The position numbers and the translations under genes are program-made. Shown piece after piece: positions 1 through 10,220 of a stretch of 64,000 nt of DNA. The notes below the pieces were generated by a model. The model did no database searches, was not told the origin of the DNA, and worked only from the letters and a program-made list of their open reading frames with translations. Source of the DNA: Cutaneotrichosporon cavernicola (Eukaryota > Basidiomycota > Tremellomycetes > Trichosporonales > Trichosporonaceae); contig NC_083393.1 in assembly GCF_030864355.1 (NCBI RefSeq), forward strand, positions 2,418,001 to 2,482,000, written 5' to 3'. Each line of letters begins with the position of its first letter. The first letter of the stretch is position 1.

Positions 1-24
1 GTGACAGGGAGGGTGAGGGTGTGA

Positions 25-1058
25 TCGGCACCCGATGTCCCGACGAGGTCGGAGTTGGTTCACATGACTCCCACCCCCAATCAACTGGGCCGGAAACCCC
101 CATCGGGTGGGACAGCCATCACTACTAGCGTGCTGGTGAGGGCGACGACCCCAGCACCTCCTCCCAAAACACCTCCTTAATCGCTATCTCCCATCCACTC
201 TTCCGCGCCGGTGTCCATTCGCTGCCCTCAGGACACCACTAACCCCAGCCCAAACTCAAGCACCCGCACCACGCGACATTCCACGCGACAAAGGTGTCAG
301 ACGAAGACGAAGCCAAGGGCACGACCCGCTTCTACCGCTGGCACATCGATGCGGCGTTGTACAAGCTCTCCCCGCCCAAGGTGACCACGCTCTACGCCGT
401 CAAGGTTCCCAAGGGTCCAGCCCAGACGCTGCGTTACGACGACGGCTCGGGCGACGAGATCAAGGTTGCTCCTGGCGCGACGGCGTTTGTGTCCGGCACG
501 TCGATGTTTGAGCAGCTCCCACCCGCGCTCAAGTCGCTCGCCGTTCGCACAAAGGTCAAGTACGCGCCGCACCCTTACGTGTGGATGAGCAGTGCACGGG
601 CGCGTCCAACGGGCCTTGGTCTCGAGACTGAAGGCCGCGAGCTGCCACTCGACCAGCTGCCACCGTGGGTCGAGGAGGAGATCAAAACGCTCCCGATGCT
701 GTGGAAGAACCCCGTCACCGGTGCTCTCGCACTCCAGGTACATCCCTGCGGCGCGATGGAGCTGCACATTGCCCAGCAGGAGGGAGCAGAGCTGTTCCCC
801 GAGGGTGCGACTATCACTGACCTCGGCGAGGTGCGTGACTGGCTCGAAAAGCTGCAGCGGCCGGGGATCGCACCCGCCAACGTTTACGCGGTCGACTGGA
901 GTGAGGGCGACCTGGTGCTGTTTCACAACCGCGGGCTCCTGCACTCTGTGACGGGCGCGTTTGGGGACAACGACCTGCGCATGTTCCACCAGTGCAACCT
1001 CGCTGCCAGCTCTGACCCAGTTGGTCCGGATGCAGAGGACGTGGCCAAGTACGCTTGA
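25..1058 (+). CDS. Fe(II)/2-oxoglutarate dioxygenase, probably xanthine dioxygenase (5' partial)
   Basis: TauD-type dioxygenase. The iron triad is visible as His-Ile-Asp in RWHIDAALY and a distal His in HNRGLLHSV, followed by an Arg (DLRMF) suited to binding 2-oxoglutarate. The spacing and the HIDAALY..PPKVTTL block look like fungal xanthine dioxygenase (XanA), which makes uric acid from xanthine. That identity is from memory of the family; another TauD member is possible. The last exon is 249-1058: an in-frame TAA at 240-242 closes the frame just upstream, and an acceptor CCCAG ends at 248 after ACTAAC. The previous exon ends at 135 before GTGAGG (113-nt intron, phase 0) and reads ..LGRKPPSGGTAITTSVL. 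Its beginning is unclear and lies at or beyond the window edge (an in-frame TGA at 22-24 limits it), so the N-terminus is missing. Confidence 0.72.
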
Positions 1059-1293
1059 TTACATATACGATAGCTGAGAGGTAATGTAACGTAGAAGAGC
1101 AGTTGTAACAGCATGCAGGGATGACAGATGGTCTGTTCTCATGGCCGATGGCATTCGTGGGCCATGGGCCACTGCGTGTTTTGTTCCTGGCTGACAGCTG
1201 GCGCCATGACGCCATATGAAACAGTGAGAAAGGGCAAGTCCGGTGCGTATCTGATAAACTACATGGCCTGCCAAGACGCCACCAACGTGTTTT

Positions 1294-1420
1294 CATCTAC
1301 GTCTCCATCTACGTCTCCATCTACGTCTCCATCTACGTCTCCATCTACGTCTCCATCTACGTCTCCATCTACGTCTCCATCTACGTCTCCATCTACGTCT
1401 CCATCTACGTCTCCATCTAC
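1294..1420. repeat. 12-bp minisatellite, about 10.6 perfect copies
   Basis: The unit CATCTACGTCTC is repeated head to tail without mismatch from 1294 to 1420. It ends 27 bp before the ATG of the SFH5-like gene, so it lies in that gene's promoter or 5' leader. It is out of frame with that CDS. Each unit carries one ACGT core. Nothing else is seen in 1059-1293. Confidence 0.97.
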
Positions 1421-1447
1421 AACTTTACCATCTCTCATCACATTCCA

Positions 1448-2585
1448 ATGGCATCCCCTCTCGAACCTTCACCCATCGCCAGCACCAACGGGCAAGCAAC
1501 TTGGACCACGGCAGGTGCTACCGACACCGGTCCAGCCCTCTCAGCCCTCGAGGTCGTCAACCCTCCTTCGGCCGCCGAAGCCGCTGCCGCCTCAGCAGAC
1601 GCGACGTCCTCCCCGCCCGATGCTGAGCCGGAAGGCCCCGAAATCACTATCGAGGGCTGGGGCACGCTCAAGCCCTCCCACCCTCTGATCAAGTTCCACA
1701 AGCGCCTGCCCGCCATCGTCGAAGCCTCGAGACACAGGCTGATCTGGGGTGTAACCCTAAACCCCACGACGCCGACATTTTCCACAATGCTCATCCTGCA
1801 GAAGTGGCTGCGCTCCGTCGCTGGCGACCTAGACGCTGCCGCAGCTGCACTGGAGAGCACGCTGACGTGGCGGCGTGAGTTTGGGCTCGATGGCGCCAAG
1901 CCGATCTGGGAGGAGACGTTTGAGGGCTTTGACGGGCTCGGATACGTCACCCACCTCTCGTCAGGTGAAGTCGTTACTTGGAACCTGTATGGCTCGATCA
2001 AGAACCTCGGTGAGACGTTCGGTGATCTTGACAAGTGAGCATCCCCTCCGTTTACTTTTCTTCGACCCGCACCCCCGCACACCTGCCCCCTTCGCTCACA
2101 TCAGATTCATGCGTTGGCGCATCGGGCTGATGGAGCGCGCAATGTCGCACTTGGACCTGGCCCACACCACCAAGGGCATCCCCGATGTTGGCGCGGGTCC
2201 CGACCCCCACCGCCTCCTCCAAGTCCACGTGTACACTGGCGTGTCGTTCCTGCGCCTTGACAGCCGTGTCAAGACGGCCAGTAAGAAGGCCATTGAAGTC
2301 ATGGCCGCGCACTACCCCGAGACGCTAGCGCGCAAGTTCTTCGTCGGCGTACCCGTCCTCATGAGCTGGGTATTTGCCGCCGTGCGCGTGTTTGTGAATG
2401 CTGAGACCGCCCGCAAGTTTGTGGTCGTGAGCTATGAGGAGACCGTGGCGAGCGAGATGGGGGACAAGGGGGTGCCGAAGCGCTTTGGAGGGAGTGCAGG
2501 AGAGTTGGACGAGCTCGATCGCAAGGCGCAGGCCGAGGCGGACAAGCTTGCGACAAAGGTGCCAGAGCCTCCACACGAGGCGTAG
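1448..2585 (+). CDS. SFH5: CRAL-TRIO (Sec14-type) phosphatidylinositol transfer protein, SFH5-like
   Basis: Two exons, 1448-2034 and 2105-2585 (70-nt intron, phase 2, joining ..GDLDK to FMRWRIGLMERAM), 355 aa. After an Ala/Pro/Thr-rich N-terminus of about 65 residues comes a CRAL-TRIO-N-like stretch (LILQKWLRSVAGDLDAAAA, LTWRREF) and a Sec14-like lipid-binding fold (VTWNLYGSIKN, HYPETLARKFFVGVP, FVNAETARKFVV). The order and spacing match fungal SFH5, a non-classical Sec14 homologue that transfers phosphatidylinositol (and in some yeasts binds haem) at cortical ER membranes. No signal peptide or membrane segment is seen. The ATG follows the minisatellite and a short pyrimidine-rich leader. Confidence 0.8.
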
Positions 2586-3402
2586 AGGTAGAGGATTGTG
2601 TTTATATAGCTTGTGCATAATCACTAATTGCTTCGAACCGAATCTGGGGAGGGAAAGGTAACGATGCTCTCATGCCTTTGACTGCACACGCTGGGATACA
2701 GCCACACTACTGATTCAGACGCAAAAATGTCAGGTAATTGAATTGTCTCTTGACTCACACTCTGGCCATCTGGCAAACTGGCAATTTGTATCTTGTATCA
2801 GCCTGGAGCACGAGACATCTCTGGCCCTTGTCTTGAGAGCACTAACTCATTCGCCACCAGCGATAGCAAGCGACGTGTCTGACTTGAGTGTTTATGGTTG
2901 TGAAGACAATACTCTAACGCGACCAGTCAACCAACCTCAACTCACCTCAACCCACCTTCCCTCGCACCTCCCTTGCGTTCACGCACAACTGGACATTCCC
3001 TCATCTTCATATACTCACATCTTCTCCATCACCCTCACATCCCTTCACCCTCTCTGGCACCATCTCTGGAGCTGTAACCCACATTCTTGATACAAGCTTG
3101 CTGCTGCCTCCCATCGACGCGACTGCCTCACACGAGCCTGCCCACACCGGGCCTAGCTTCGTCGCCGTGTCACCTATCTCTCACCTCGGTCGCCACTTCC
3201 TTCCCTTCCCAGTGGCTGTGTGCCCCCGACTCCAGTGAGTAGCGTCACTTCGACCGCTGATGTGCCTCAGAGACATCGCTCTACAGCTCTCTACATAGTC
3301 CACAAGCCCTGTAGACAACAGCTCCATCTGCGCTACGTAACACCCACCGCACCTTCCCTCACGGACACCTTCCCTGGCAGCAGTAAGGCGGACTAGAAGA
3401 CG
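2586..3402. other. Intergenic region, promoter and leader of the next gene
   Basis: No supportable gene. From about 2930 to 3400 the plus strand is rich in C and T (CACCTCAACC, CCTCACATC blocks), as in the leaders of other genes here, so it probably holds the promoter and 5' UTR of the gene at 3403. An open stretch at 2743-3090 has no coding character. Confidence 0.5.
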
Positions 3403-4947
3403 ATGACAACCGGGTCTGAGCCGTCCACCGGGCAGGACGCGAACCAGTTAGACTCATTCGGGATATCAACTGGCTCCCGTGATAGCATCGGGCCCCAGCC
3501 TCGCCCGCGGACGGTAAACCCCATCTCACCGCCACCCGGGTTCGAAACGCGCTTCCAAACGGCGAGCCCCGTCTCCCCACTTCCCGGCTTCGGCGGGTTC
3601 TGGGAAGACGTCGACACGAAGACCAGCCTCCCCGACGTGCCCTTGACCCGTGAACCTCGACAGCTCTCCCGCCCGACCAGCCTGGCCCAGATTGGAAGCA
3701 CTGTCAAAGAGTACGTGCGCAATGTCCGGTCCCGTGGCAACACTCCCAACTCCAGCCCTGCCAACAGCTCCCATCCTTCACCGGACCCGACCCCTGAACC
3801 GTCACCGTCCAAGGCACCCATCGAGCTCGAGCGTCGCCGGCCCCGCACTAAAGTGGAGTGCCTCACGGGGTTCGCTCTCCCCCCTCTCACGCGGCCCTCT
3901 CGGATCTGCGGCCTCTATGGCCCAGATGCGGTTGCCTCATTCGCACAGTTGAATGGCAAGAAACTGCAAATTCAACACCATTCGGGGCTGGCGCCACTCT
4001 TACTCCGCCAACTCGATGCAGTGCGCGGTATCCCCAAGATTCGGCGCATGCACTCACCCGAGGGAAGCAACGAGACCGACGCGAAGGCTGCCGAACAGTA
4101 CGCAAGCTCAATTGACAGCTGGATGCGCGCCGAGAGCCACATGGTGAAGCTCGCGGGTTCTCGCTTCAAGGACGACATCGAGACAGCTGAGATGTGGCGC
4201 TACTACCTGGGGCAGGCGGTTAACAACCTCGTCGGAGAACGCGACACGTTTCGCCCCGGCTGGGAGCCACGCCACCAGTGCGCGTGGGAGATCCCACCCC
4301 GGGCTGAGGCCGAACACCGCTGGCACGACTGGTTCGCGTGGAGCTCCCCCGACGACAAGCCCAGCAGGCCCGTGGCGATGATGACCTGGCGGATGGAGGC
4401 AACGGCGTTCGACTTTGACACGCTCTACTGTTCCGCTGTAAGGAATGTACCGCTGGACTGGGTGCTCGACATCAAGTACCCGGGCTTCGAGATTACAGTG
4501 TGTAAAGATCAAGTTGCGTATCCAGAAGGCATGACGTGGGAAGCGTCGCTACTCGCTCTCCTTGCCTGGCAGGGTTTGCACCATTACGGCATCCGCTGGG
4601 CGATCATCTTCAATGGCGAGACTGCGATGATCACGTACCTTGCCAAGTCAACCACCATGTTCGTGTCCAAGCCATTTGGTTGTGCCGGCGAGCGCGGCCT
4701 CACACTCGCAAGTGCCTTGTTCGCATTGGCATCCATGGACCACGAGAGCGACACCAATCGTCCTTTGTACACGATGCGCAACAACCACATCGATTTCTAC
4801 TCCCGCCCTACCCGGTCCCACGTCCGGGAGCTTTGGGCCGAAGCCTGCGCACAGCACGACTGGGCTGCACGCGACGCCCTGCTCTACAAGGAGCGCGAGA
4901 TGAGCGCGATCAAGGAGGAGCCCGAGGTAAAAAAGGAGTGTGAGTAG
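3403..4947 (+). CDS. Uncharacterised protein, 514 aa
   Basis: Single-exon gene. I do not recognise it. Residues 1-150 are Ser/Pro/Thr-rich and probably disordered. Residues 170-490 look folded, with many aromatic and charged residues: ..AEMWRYYLGQAVNNL.., ..HRWHDWFAWSS.., ..DFDTLYCSAVRNVPLDW.., ..WEASLLALLAWQGLHHYGI.., ..WAIIFNGETAMITYL... The tail is charged with a lysine-rich end. There is no signal peptide or clear membrane segment. The block from about 345 to 410 (Glu/Asp-containing strands, then GETAMITY) is loosely reminiscent of basidiomycete hypotheticals with nuclease- or kinase-like folds, but no catalytic motif is convincing. Codon use is GC3-rich like its neighbours, which supports a real gene. 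Confidence 0.75.
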   Translation: MTTGSEPSTGQDANQLDSFGISTGSRDSIGPQPRPRTVNPISPPPGFETRFQTASPVSPLPGFGGFWEDVDTKTSLPDVPLTREPRQLSRPTSLAQIGSTVKEYVRNVRSRGNTPNSSPANSSHPSPDPTPEPSPSKAPIELERRRPRTKVECLTGFALPPLTRPSRICGLYGPDAVASFAQLNGKKLQIQHHSGLAPLLLRQLDAVRGIPKIRRMHSPEGSNETDAKAAEQYASSIDSWMRAESHMVKLAGSRFKDDIETAEMWRYYLGQAVNNLVGERDTFRPGWEPRHQCAWEIPPRAEAEHRWHDWFAWSSPDDKPSRPVAMMTWRMEATAFDFDTLYCSAVRNVPLDWVLDIKYPGFEITVCKDQVAYPEGMTWEASLLALLAWQGLHHYGIRWAIIFNGETAMITYLAKSTTMFVSKPFGCAGERGLTLASALFALASMDHESDTNRPLYTMRNNHIDFYSRPTRSHVRELWAEACAQHDWAARDALLYKEREMSAIKEEPEVKKECE

Positions 4948-5136
4948 TCAGGCAGTGCAAAAGCGGGGCTGCATGGCTGTGTACATCGCAGACCCGCCGC
5001 GATATCAGAAAGTGTATTGCTTAGTCGCATGTATCGTTCAGTTGACGAGCTACAGCACATGGGTCATGTGGCGATAACATCGGCCACTGGTCTGTGCCTC
5101 ACTGGCCGCGGCGCAGTGAGCGCAGGGCCGGTCGAC

Positions 5137-6528
5137 CTAGTTGGCCTTGTTGACGCCGCCGACAGTCTTGCCCTTGGCGAAGAACTTGCGCCGCTGCTTG
5201 AGCATGTAGGTGTAGAGGACGTAGAGACCTGGTGTCAGAGGAGATCTTAACACGGCAGGATCATGGCGCTCCTCCAGCTCTACCTGGCCGCTCGTGCAGC
5301 ATCACTGCCAACCCGAGTCCAGCATTCTGGAGAGGGGCATTACGCTGATGCACAGCGTGTCGCAGGCGCAGGCGCTGACCCGGTATCATGCGCAGCCTCT
5401 CACGCCCCGCCCTCACACCCTCGCCCAACCAGCTCCCAATCCCCTATCTTCCACTCACCAGGCCACCAAATGACGAACAGCACAAGCCGCGCAATCTGGA
5501 TGGGCGCCCACACCGCTCCGGCGCTCTTGGCTGCCCGCGCCCGGGCGACCGACCACAACAGCGAGCGCCCGGGGTTGGTCTTCATGAGTGCGCGGCTGAA
5601 ATGCGCCGGCATTGAGTGCAGCATGTTGTGCATGGCACCGAGGACCTTGGGGACGTAAGGCAGCGTGCGGAGAGGCGGGAGCGTCGAGAACGAGAGGAAG
5701 GCCTCGGATCCCGCGCCGAGTGGGTACAGCACCAGGAAGAAGGTGTACCGGCACCAGTTGAGGGCGTAGAGGTCGATGTTGAGAAGGGCGAGGAAGTAGA
5801 ACGTGTACCGGATCACCTCAGTCACGCTCCATGCGAAGAGCATGGTCGCGAAGAGGGGATTGGTGCGGGCCTGGGATCAGCGCCGAGCCCAGGACTCTGA
5901 GGACGCAGCGTGTGGTGGAGTGGCGCAGCATACGGAGGGAGAGGGTTCGGCCATCGCTCATGGGCGCAAGATATTCTGGACCTCTGCTCTCTGCCTCTGC
6001 CTCTGATCTCCAACGCCCCCACCCCTCCCACAAAGACTCACAGACGGCACAGGCTCCACAACCCCCCACACAGCCCAGAGACGGCTGGCGACCTGGCTCG
6101 CAACGGTCCCGACCGGCGAGCGGACCCACCCAAGCGCGGCATGCACGACTTCGAGCACGGCCAACGTCTGGGTCCACTTTGTCGCCTCGCCCAAACCGTG
6201 AAAGTCGTACCCGCCACTCAGGTGGTCTGCGAGTGCGGCAACAGAAGCCCACGGCTGTTGTCCGGTCGCAGTCTGGCCAAAGATGATACGGTGAGCGCTT
6301 GTCGTGCGTGGAGTAGCGATGAACCAGAGAGTCAGGAAGAGGAGACGGGCCCAGAGGAGGGCGGAGAGGGCGTTGAATGCGAGGAGGTAGGATTTGAGGA
6401 GGGGTGATTGGGCTGGTGTGTGTTAGCGGGGTGCGAGAACAAGACCGAGGAGGCCTCGGGGATGGGCGACATGTAAAGAATCAGCAAAACAACTCACCAC
6501 GCGCCTTGCGCGGCTTTGTCGTGGCCAT
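5137..6528 (-). CDS. PHS1: Very-long-chain 3-hydroxyacyl-CoA dehydratase (HACD/PTPLA family)
   Basis: Four exons on the minus strand: 6498-6528, 6042-6412, 5459-5870, 5137-5228; phases 1, 0, 1; 301 aa. Introns have GTGAG donors and CAG acceptors. It catalyses the third step of very-long-chain fatty-acid elongation (3-hydroxyacyl-CoA to trans-2-enoyl-CoA) in the ER membrane. Family motifs: QTLAVLEVVHAALGWVRS, SQVASRLWAVWGVV, SVTEVIRYTFYF and YTFFLVLYPLGAGSEAF. In the last, Tyr of LYP and Glu of GSE are 7 residues apart, as are the catalytic Tyr149/Glu156 of yeast Phs1. Several hydrophobic helices fit a multi-span protein, with a basic tail (MLKQRRKFFAKGK). The intron between exons 2 and 3 is 171 nt and that between exons 3 and 4 is 230 nt. 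The upstream ATG gives MATTKPRKAR, a typical basic cytosolic start. Confidence 0.93.
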
Positions 6529-6873
6529 GATACCGAAAGACAGGAAGAGATGGAGAAAGCGAGATGGGGAGTAAGATGAAGAGATGGAGAGAAAGGGTGT
6601 GAGTCCCCAACTCCCGGCTATCGCGACCTGGAGGTCAGTCGTGCCTGGTTGTTGCTTTGACCGATCGATCACCGACGACGGCGCCCGCCGGTCAATGCAG
6701 CCTCTGTCGGTGGTTGAACATAATTCTTCCCTCTGGTCTCTAGCCTCTAGCCTCTAGTCTAACTGAGCTCTAGTCTATGCTACATCACGAGGGCGGGCGT
6801 GGGCTGGATCATGAGCTCATGGGCTCATGGGCTCATGGGCCAACCTGCCATGCCTCTCGCCATCTACGACTCT
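6529..6873. other. Intergenic region with short direct repeats
   Basis: This lies between the PHS1 start and the 3' end of the kinase-like gene. It holds the presumed PHS1 promoter, a CTAG-rich stretch at about 6737-6776 (TCTAGCCTCTAGCCTCTAG) and a near-perfect triple of the 10-mer CTCATGGGCT at about 6812-6840. No gene is seen. Confidence 0.6.
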
Positions 6874-7904
6874 TTAGGACCTCACGCCCTCGGCCCAGTC
6901 TGCGAGCTCGTCCATAATCCGCACTGCACCGCCGGTATATCCGCCCCCGAACATGAGCGCGTGCTGGTGTCAGCCTGTTCAGACAAGGACATACGTTGAG
7001 ATGGTGATAAAGCTCGTACAGCCTGATCCGCTGGTCGTAGTGTGGTTGACTCTGGGGATGGATAGAGTGGTACGCGTCGTAGAATGCTTGGGAGAAACCT
7101 ACAATCAGCCCATCGTCGACTACCTTAGCTCCAGAACTCACCCCCAAACATCCGGGTCATGCCCAGATCCGCCTCGCCGTGCCCATAATACCCGGCCGGA
7201 TCGTAGATTGTCGCTCCCGCCACATTGCCCGGCCAGAGGTCGCCATGTAGCGGCACTGGCACGGGTGGCGGTGTAATGTTGCCAAGGAGGAGTGGGACGG
7301 CGCTGGTGTCAGTCATGGCGATTCAACTAGATGAATGCACTCACCGCTCCTTACATCTGCCCCACGCCTTGTTCACTCGCGCTTCGCCAATACGGCGTAC
7401 GAGATCACCAAGCCGCCGATCGCGGAAGAACTCTTCCCAGCTCTCAGTCCAGGTATTGTCCTGCTCTGTTACTCCGCAGTGTGTCGGCACAGGGAATCCG
7501 AACTTGCCAGTATAGGCCGTGATCTTGTCGAGGGCGTTTTGGGCCACCGCCTCTCCTCCTCCGGCTCCTGCCTCTGAAGGAGGTGGACAGTGCATCTCAG
7601 CCAACGCTCGACCCAAAGCCGCCTGCCGTCCCCCTCTGCCTCCCCTTCCGTCCGCGTACTCCGTCACCAGCGCCCCGACATCAGCGTCAACGTATCCCAA
7701 CACCCTGGGAACCAAGCCCGGCGGCGCGGTCCGTAGCATCGCTGCTAGGGAGGCAGCTTCGCCCCGCATTTGGTCCGCGGCGCGGCGGCTGCGCGCCACC
7801 TTGCCGTAGTACTCTCCATTTGCAGTGCGGAAGACGGGTCCCGAACCCGATGGCTCTAGGCCGTGCGCGGAAAAGATTGAGGCGAGGGAAGGGTGGATGC
7901 CCAT
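6874..7904 (-). CDS. Fructosamine-3-kinase family protein (ketosamine kinase)
   Basis: Four exons: 7345-7904, 7142-7302, 6995-7098, 6874-6963; 304 aa; phases 2, 1, 0. The family phosphorylates ketosamines or ribulosamines on glycated proteins, leading to their removal. Visible motifs are [15 protein letters not shown] (nucleotide-binding strand with Lys), [11 protein letters not shown] (catalytic loop with Asp) and [16 protein letters not shown] (metal-binding Asp, then the family's GHxEADLG signature). The C-terminal helices ([19 protein letters not shown]) also match. The usual GHREAD has Gly for Arg here (GHGEAD). No targeting signal. The frame is open upstream of the chosen ATG but lacks another Met close by. 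Confidence 0.9.
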
Positions 7905-8333
7905 TAGCTTGAGGTAGAGGAGATGGTGGTAGTGACCAAGGGAGGATGCATCGATGGTGGAGACTGAATATCTGTCAGTGTCATGTGTGTTTCGTCATGT
8001 GCCGGTGGTCATGTCCGTGCCTCTGGCCTCTGGGTGGCTGTAGCGATTCTCTGATACACAATCCCGTGCTCACGGATGTACAGACACTGACGAACAAGAA
8101 ATCAAGATGCTTTATGCTATGCTACGGCCGGCATGCCACAGCCTTGAGCACGATAGAGTTCGAGACCTCATTATCACGTCACGCCCCTCTTCGACATGAC
8201 AGCGCGCCGACCGACAGCTACCTCCTTCAGATCTCGGCCTGTGGAAACCTCCGCACACTATAACACACACTAGCACACTGCACAACTCGCGCAGCCCTTT
8301 TACTTATGCATCATATCCGCTAACGCGTTTTGC
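7905..8333. other. Intergenic region
   Basis: Presumed promoter of the fructosamine-kinase-like gene and 3' flank of the ATP synthase gamma gene (both minus strand). No gene, tRNA or repeat is seen. Confidence 0.5.
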
Positions 8334-9670
8334 TTAAAGAGCCGAAGCACCGGTGATAATGTCGATGAGCTCGGTGGTAATGACGGCCTGGCGACCACGG
8401 TTGTACTGGAGCTGGAGCGACGACATCATGTCCTGGGCGTTGTTCGAGGCGTTCTCCATGGCAGTGCGACGGGCCGAAATCTCGGCGGCGTGGCCCTCAA
8501 CGAGCTTGGCGTAGATGGCGTTGGCGAGGGAGAACTCGGCAAGGTCCTTGGAGACGTCCTCCTCCATCTCGTACTGCTGGAAGCCGGTCGACTGGCGGAG
8601 GGCCTCGGCGGCGACGACAATGGTCTCCTTGGCCTCGTACGAAAGCGCCGAGATGTAGGCGTTCGAGATGATGCGGATCTCGTCCCACTCGCCGGTGTTC
8701 TTGATGAGCTCGTCGGCGATGGCAGAGGCCTCGGCAAAGGTGGGCACATCCTTGCCGACACCCGAGAACGAGATCTTGATCTTGTCGGCGAAGACACGCG
8801 CAAGCTGGGACTTGGGCTTGTCACCAACAATGGCGATGTCACCGTCCTGCTCCGAGACGGCCTTCTTGGTCGCACGCGAGATGGTCGAGTGAATACCGCC
8901 GCAGAGACCACCGTCCGAAGACATGGGAAGGTAGAGGATGCGCTTGTCACCCTCGGCCGCCTCGTCGGCCTTGGCGTGGTCGAAGAGCTCTGCTTGTTAG
9001 TCGTGTTCTCAGAGATGCGTTCCTCCCTCCGGTCTTCCCTGTCCTTCTTAATGCACCAGCGCGGGCCGCGTTGGGGACCACGGGGGACCACGGACGGGCG
9101 CAAACAACGCGCGAACGCATACGCTAGCCGCTGTAGCTGCCCTCGTCACATGCGCATGTTCTTGACCCTCCCTGTGTCGACTTTCACCCTCGGCAATCCC
9201 TGCCCTCGCTCCATCACAATCCTGCGACCCTATGCCTCCCCTTCTCAATGCAAACGCGACGCACCGTTGTTGGCGGCACCGTACTTCTTGGCCTCCTTCA
9301 TGGAGCGCTCGGCACGGGTGAGCTTGGTCGAGGCGACGACCTTCATCGACTGCTCGTTAGCGAGCACTGGGGTCTTTGACGAACCTTGGTGATCTTCTCG
9401 ATGTTCCTGACCGACTTGAGGCTGGGGTCAGCACTGTTCTACATACATGGTCGTGTTCGCGTCCGCCGCCCTGGTGGTTCGCGCAAGTGTGGCCGAGTTC
9501 GGGGGCGCTGAGGGGAGTGGGAGGGCGGCAGGGCGACTTCGGCGAATCGACGAGGAAACGGCAGAAACGCACCGCTGGTCAATCTCCTTAAGAGTGGCCA
9601 TGCCGGCCTGCTGCTGCTGGGTAGCAGAGCGGGCGACGGTGAGGGCCGGACGGGCGCCGCGGGTGAACAT
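8334..9670 (-). CDS. ATP3: Mitochondrial F1F0-ATP synthase gamma subunit
   Basis: Four exons: 9573-9670, 9385-9421, 9265-9349, 8334-8989; 291 aa; phases 2, 0, 1. It is the central-stalk rotor of F1-ATPase in the matrix. The N-terminus MFTRGARPALTVARSA is basic and hydroxylated, as in a mitochondrial presequence, and is followed by the conserved ATLKEIDQRLKSVRNIEKIT and the SMKVVASTKLTRAERSM helix. Later come DKRILYLPMSSDGGLCG and the C-terminal helix NAQDMMSSLQLQYNRGRQ ending ITTELIDIITGASAL. Exon 2 is only 37 nt and the intron after exon 3 is 275 nt. It is divergent from eIF2-beta across about 550 bp. Confidence 0.97.
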
Positions 9671-10220
9671 TTTGGGGAGGATGAAAGGGGGGGAGGAGTG
9701 GTGAGGGAGTGGAGTGAGATGTCGAGGAGCAACGAGTTGGCAGCGAGCAACCGCGGCCGGGCGGACGGAGCTCTCACCCTGGCTCAAGCAGAGACCTTCC
9801 TTCCGCCCAAGGCCCACCAACCTGTGGCTCCCCAGGTAGGGATCCTCACCGTAGCGTTTCCCCCCAACCAGGAGCCTCCACCCCCGTTCACTCCCGATCC
9901 ACCATACAGAGCTCAACCCACCCTAGGGTTAAAACGCCGACTAGCCCCGCTCACTCTGTCCCTGTGGCACTCTGTTTGATGACTCTCAGAGTCGACGGAA
10001 TCAAATCGAGTCATGGATTTCGTTAGGCCTCCGCGTGTGCAGCTTGACCCACACGCTTGTACGTTAATCAGAAGAGCTGTCCTCATCGACTGGGACACCT
10101 TCCTCATCATCAACTACACTCTCCACAACACAAAACAAAACGGCCACATATCCGGCTGACTCATCACACACGCCCTCGCTTCTCACACACTCTCCCCTCC
10201 CCCCGAAACCGCTACCAATC
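9671..10220. promoter_or_regulatory. Shared divergent promoter region of ATP3 and eIF2-beta
   Basis: Between two divergent housekeeping genes. It includes the eIF2-beta 5' UTR, whose last base (10221) is the A of the split start codon. The CT- and CA-rich stretch at about 10120-10215 fits a leader. No individual site is assigned. Confidence 0.5.

Noticed and set aside
294..296. In-frame GTG at 294 as start of the dioxygenase
   Set aside because: The frame is clearly coding upstream (KLKHPHHATFHATK) back to a good acceptor at 248, so it is internal.
1128..1688. Open plus-strand frame reading (STSP)n through the 12-bp minisatellite
   Set aside because: It is in a different frame from the SFH5-like CDS and owes its openness to the perfect repeat; no domain or splice continuity.
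2743..3090. Open frame in the spacer before the 514-aa gene
   Set aside because: Low-complexity leader-like DNA without coding character.
5871..6041. Extra exon between PHS1 exons 2 and 3 (LAPMSDGRTLSLRML frame)
   Set aside because: Joining exon 2 directly to ARTNPLFATM restores the family's loop length and phase; the extra segment has no counterpart in HACD proteins.
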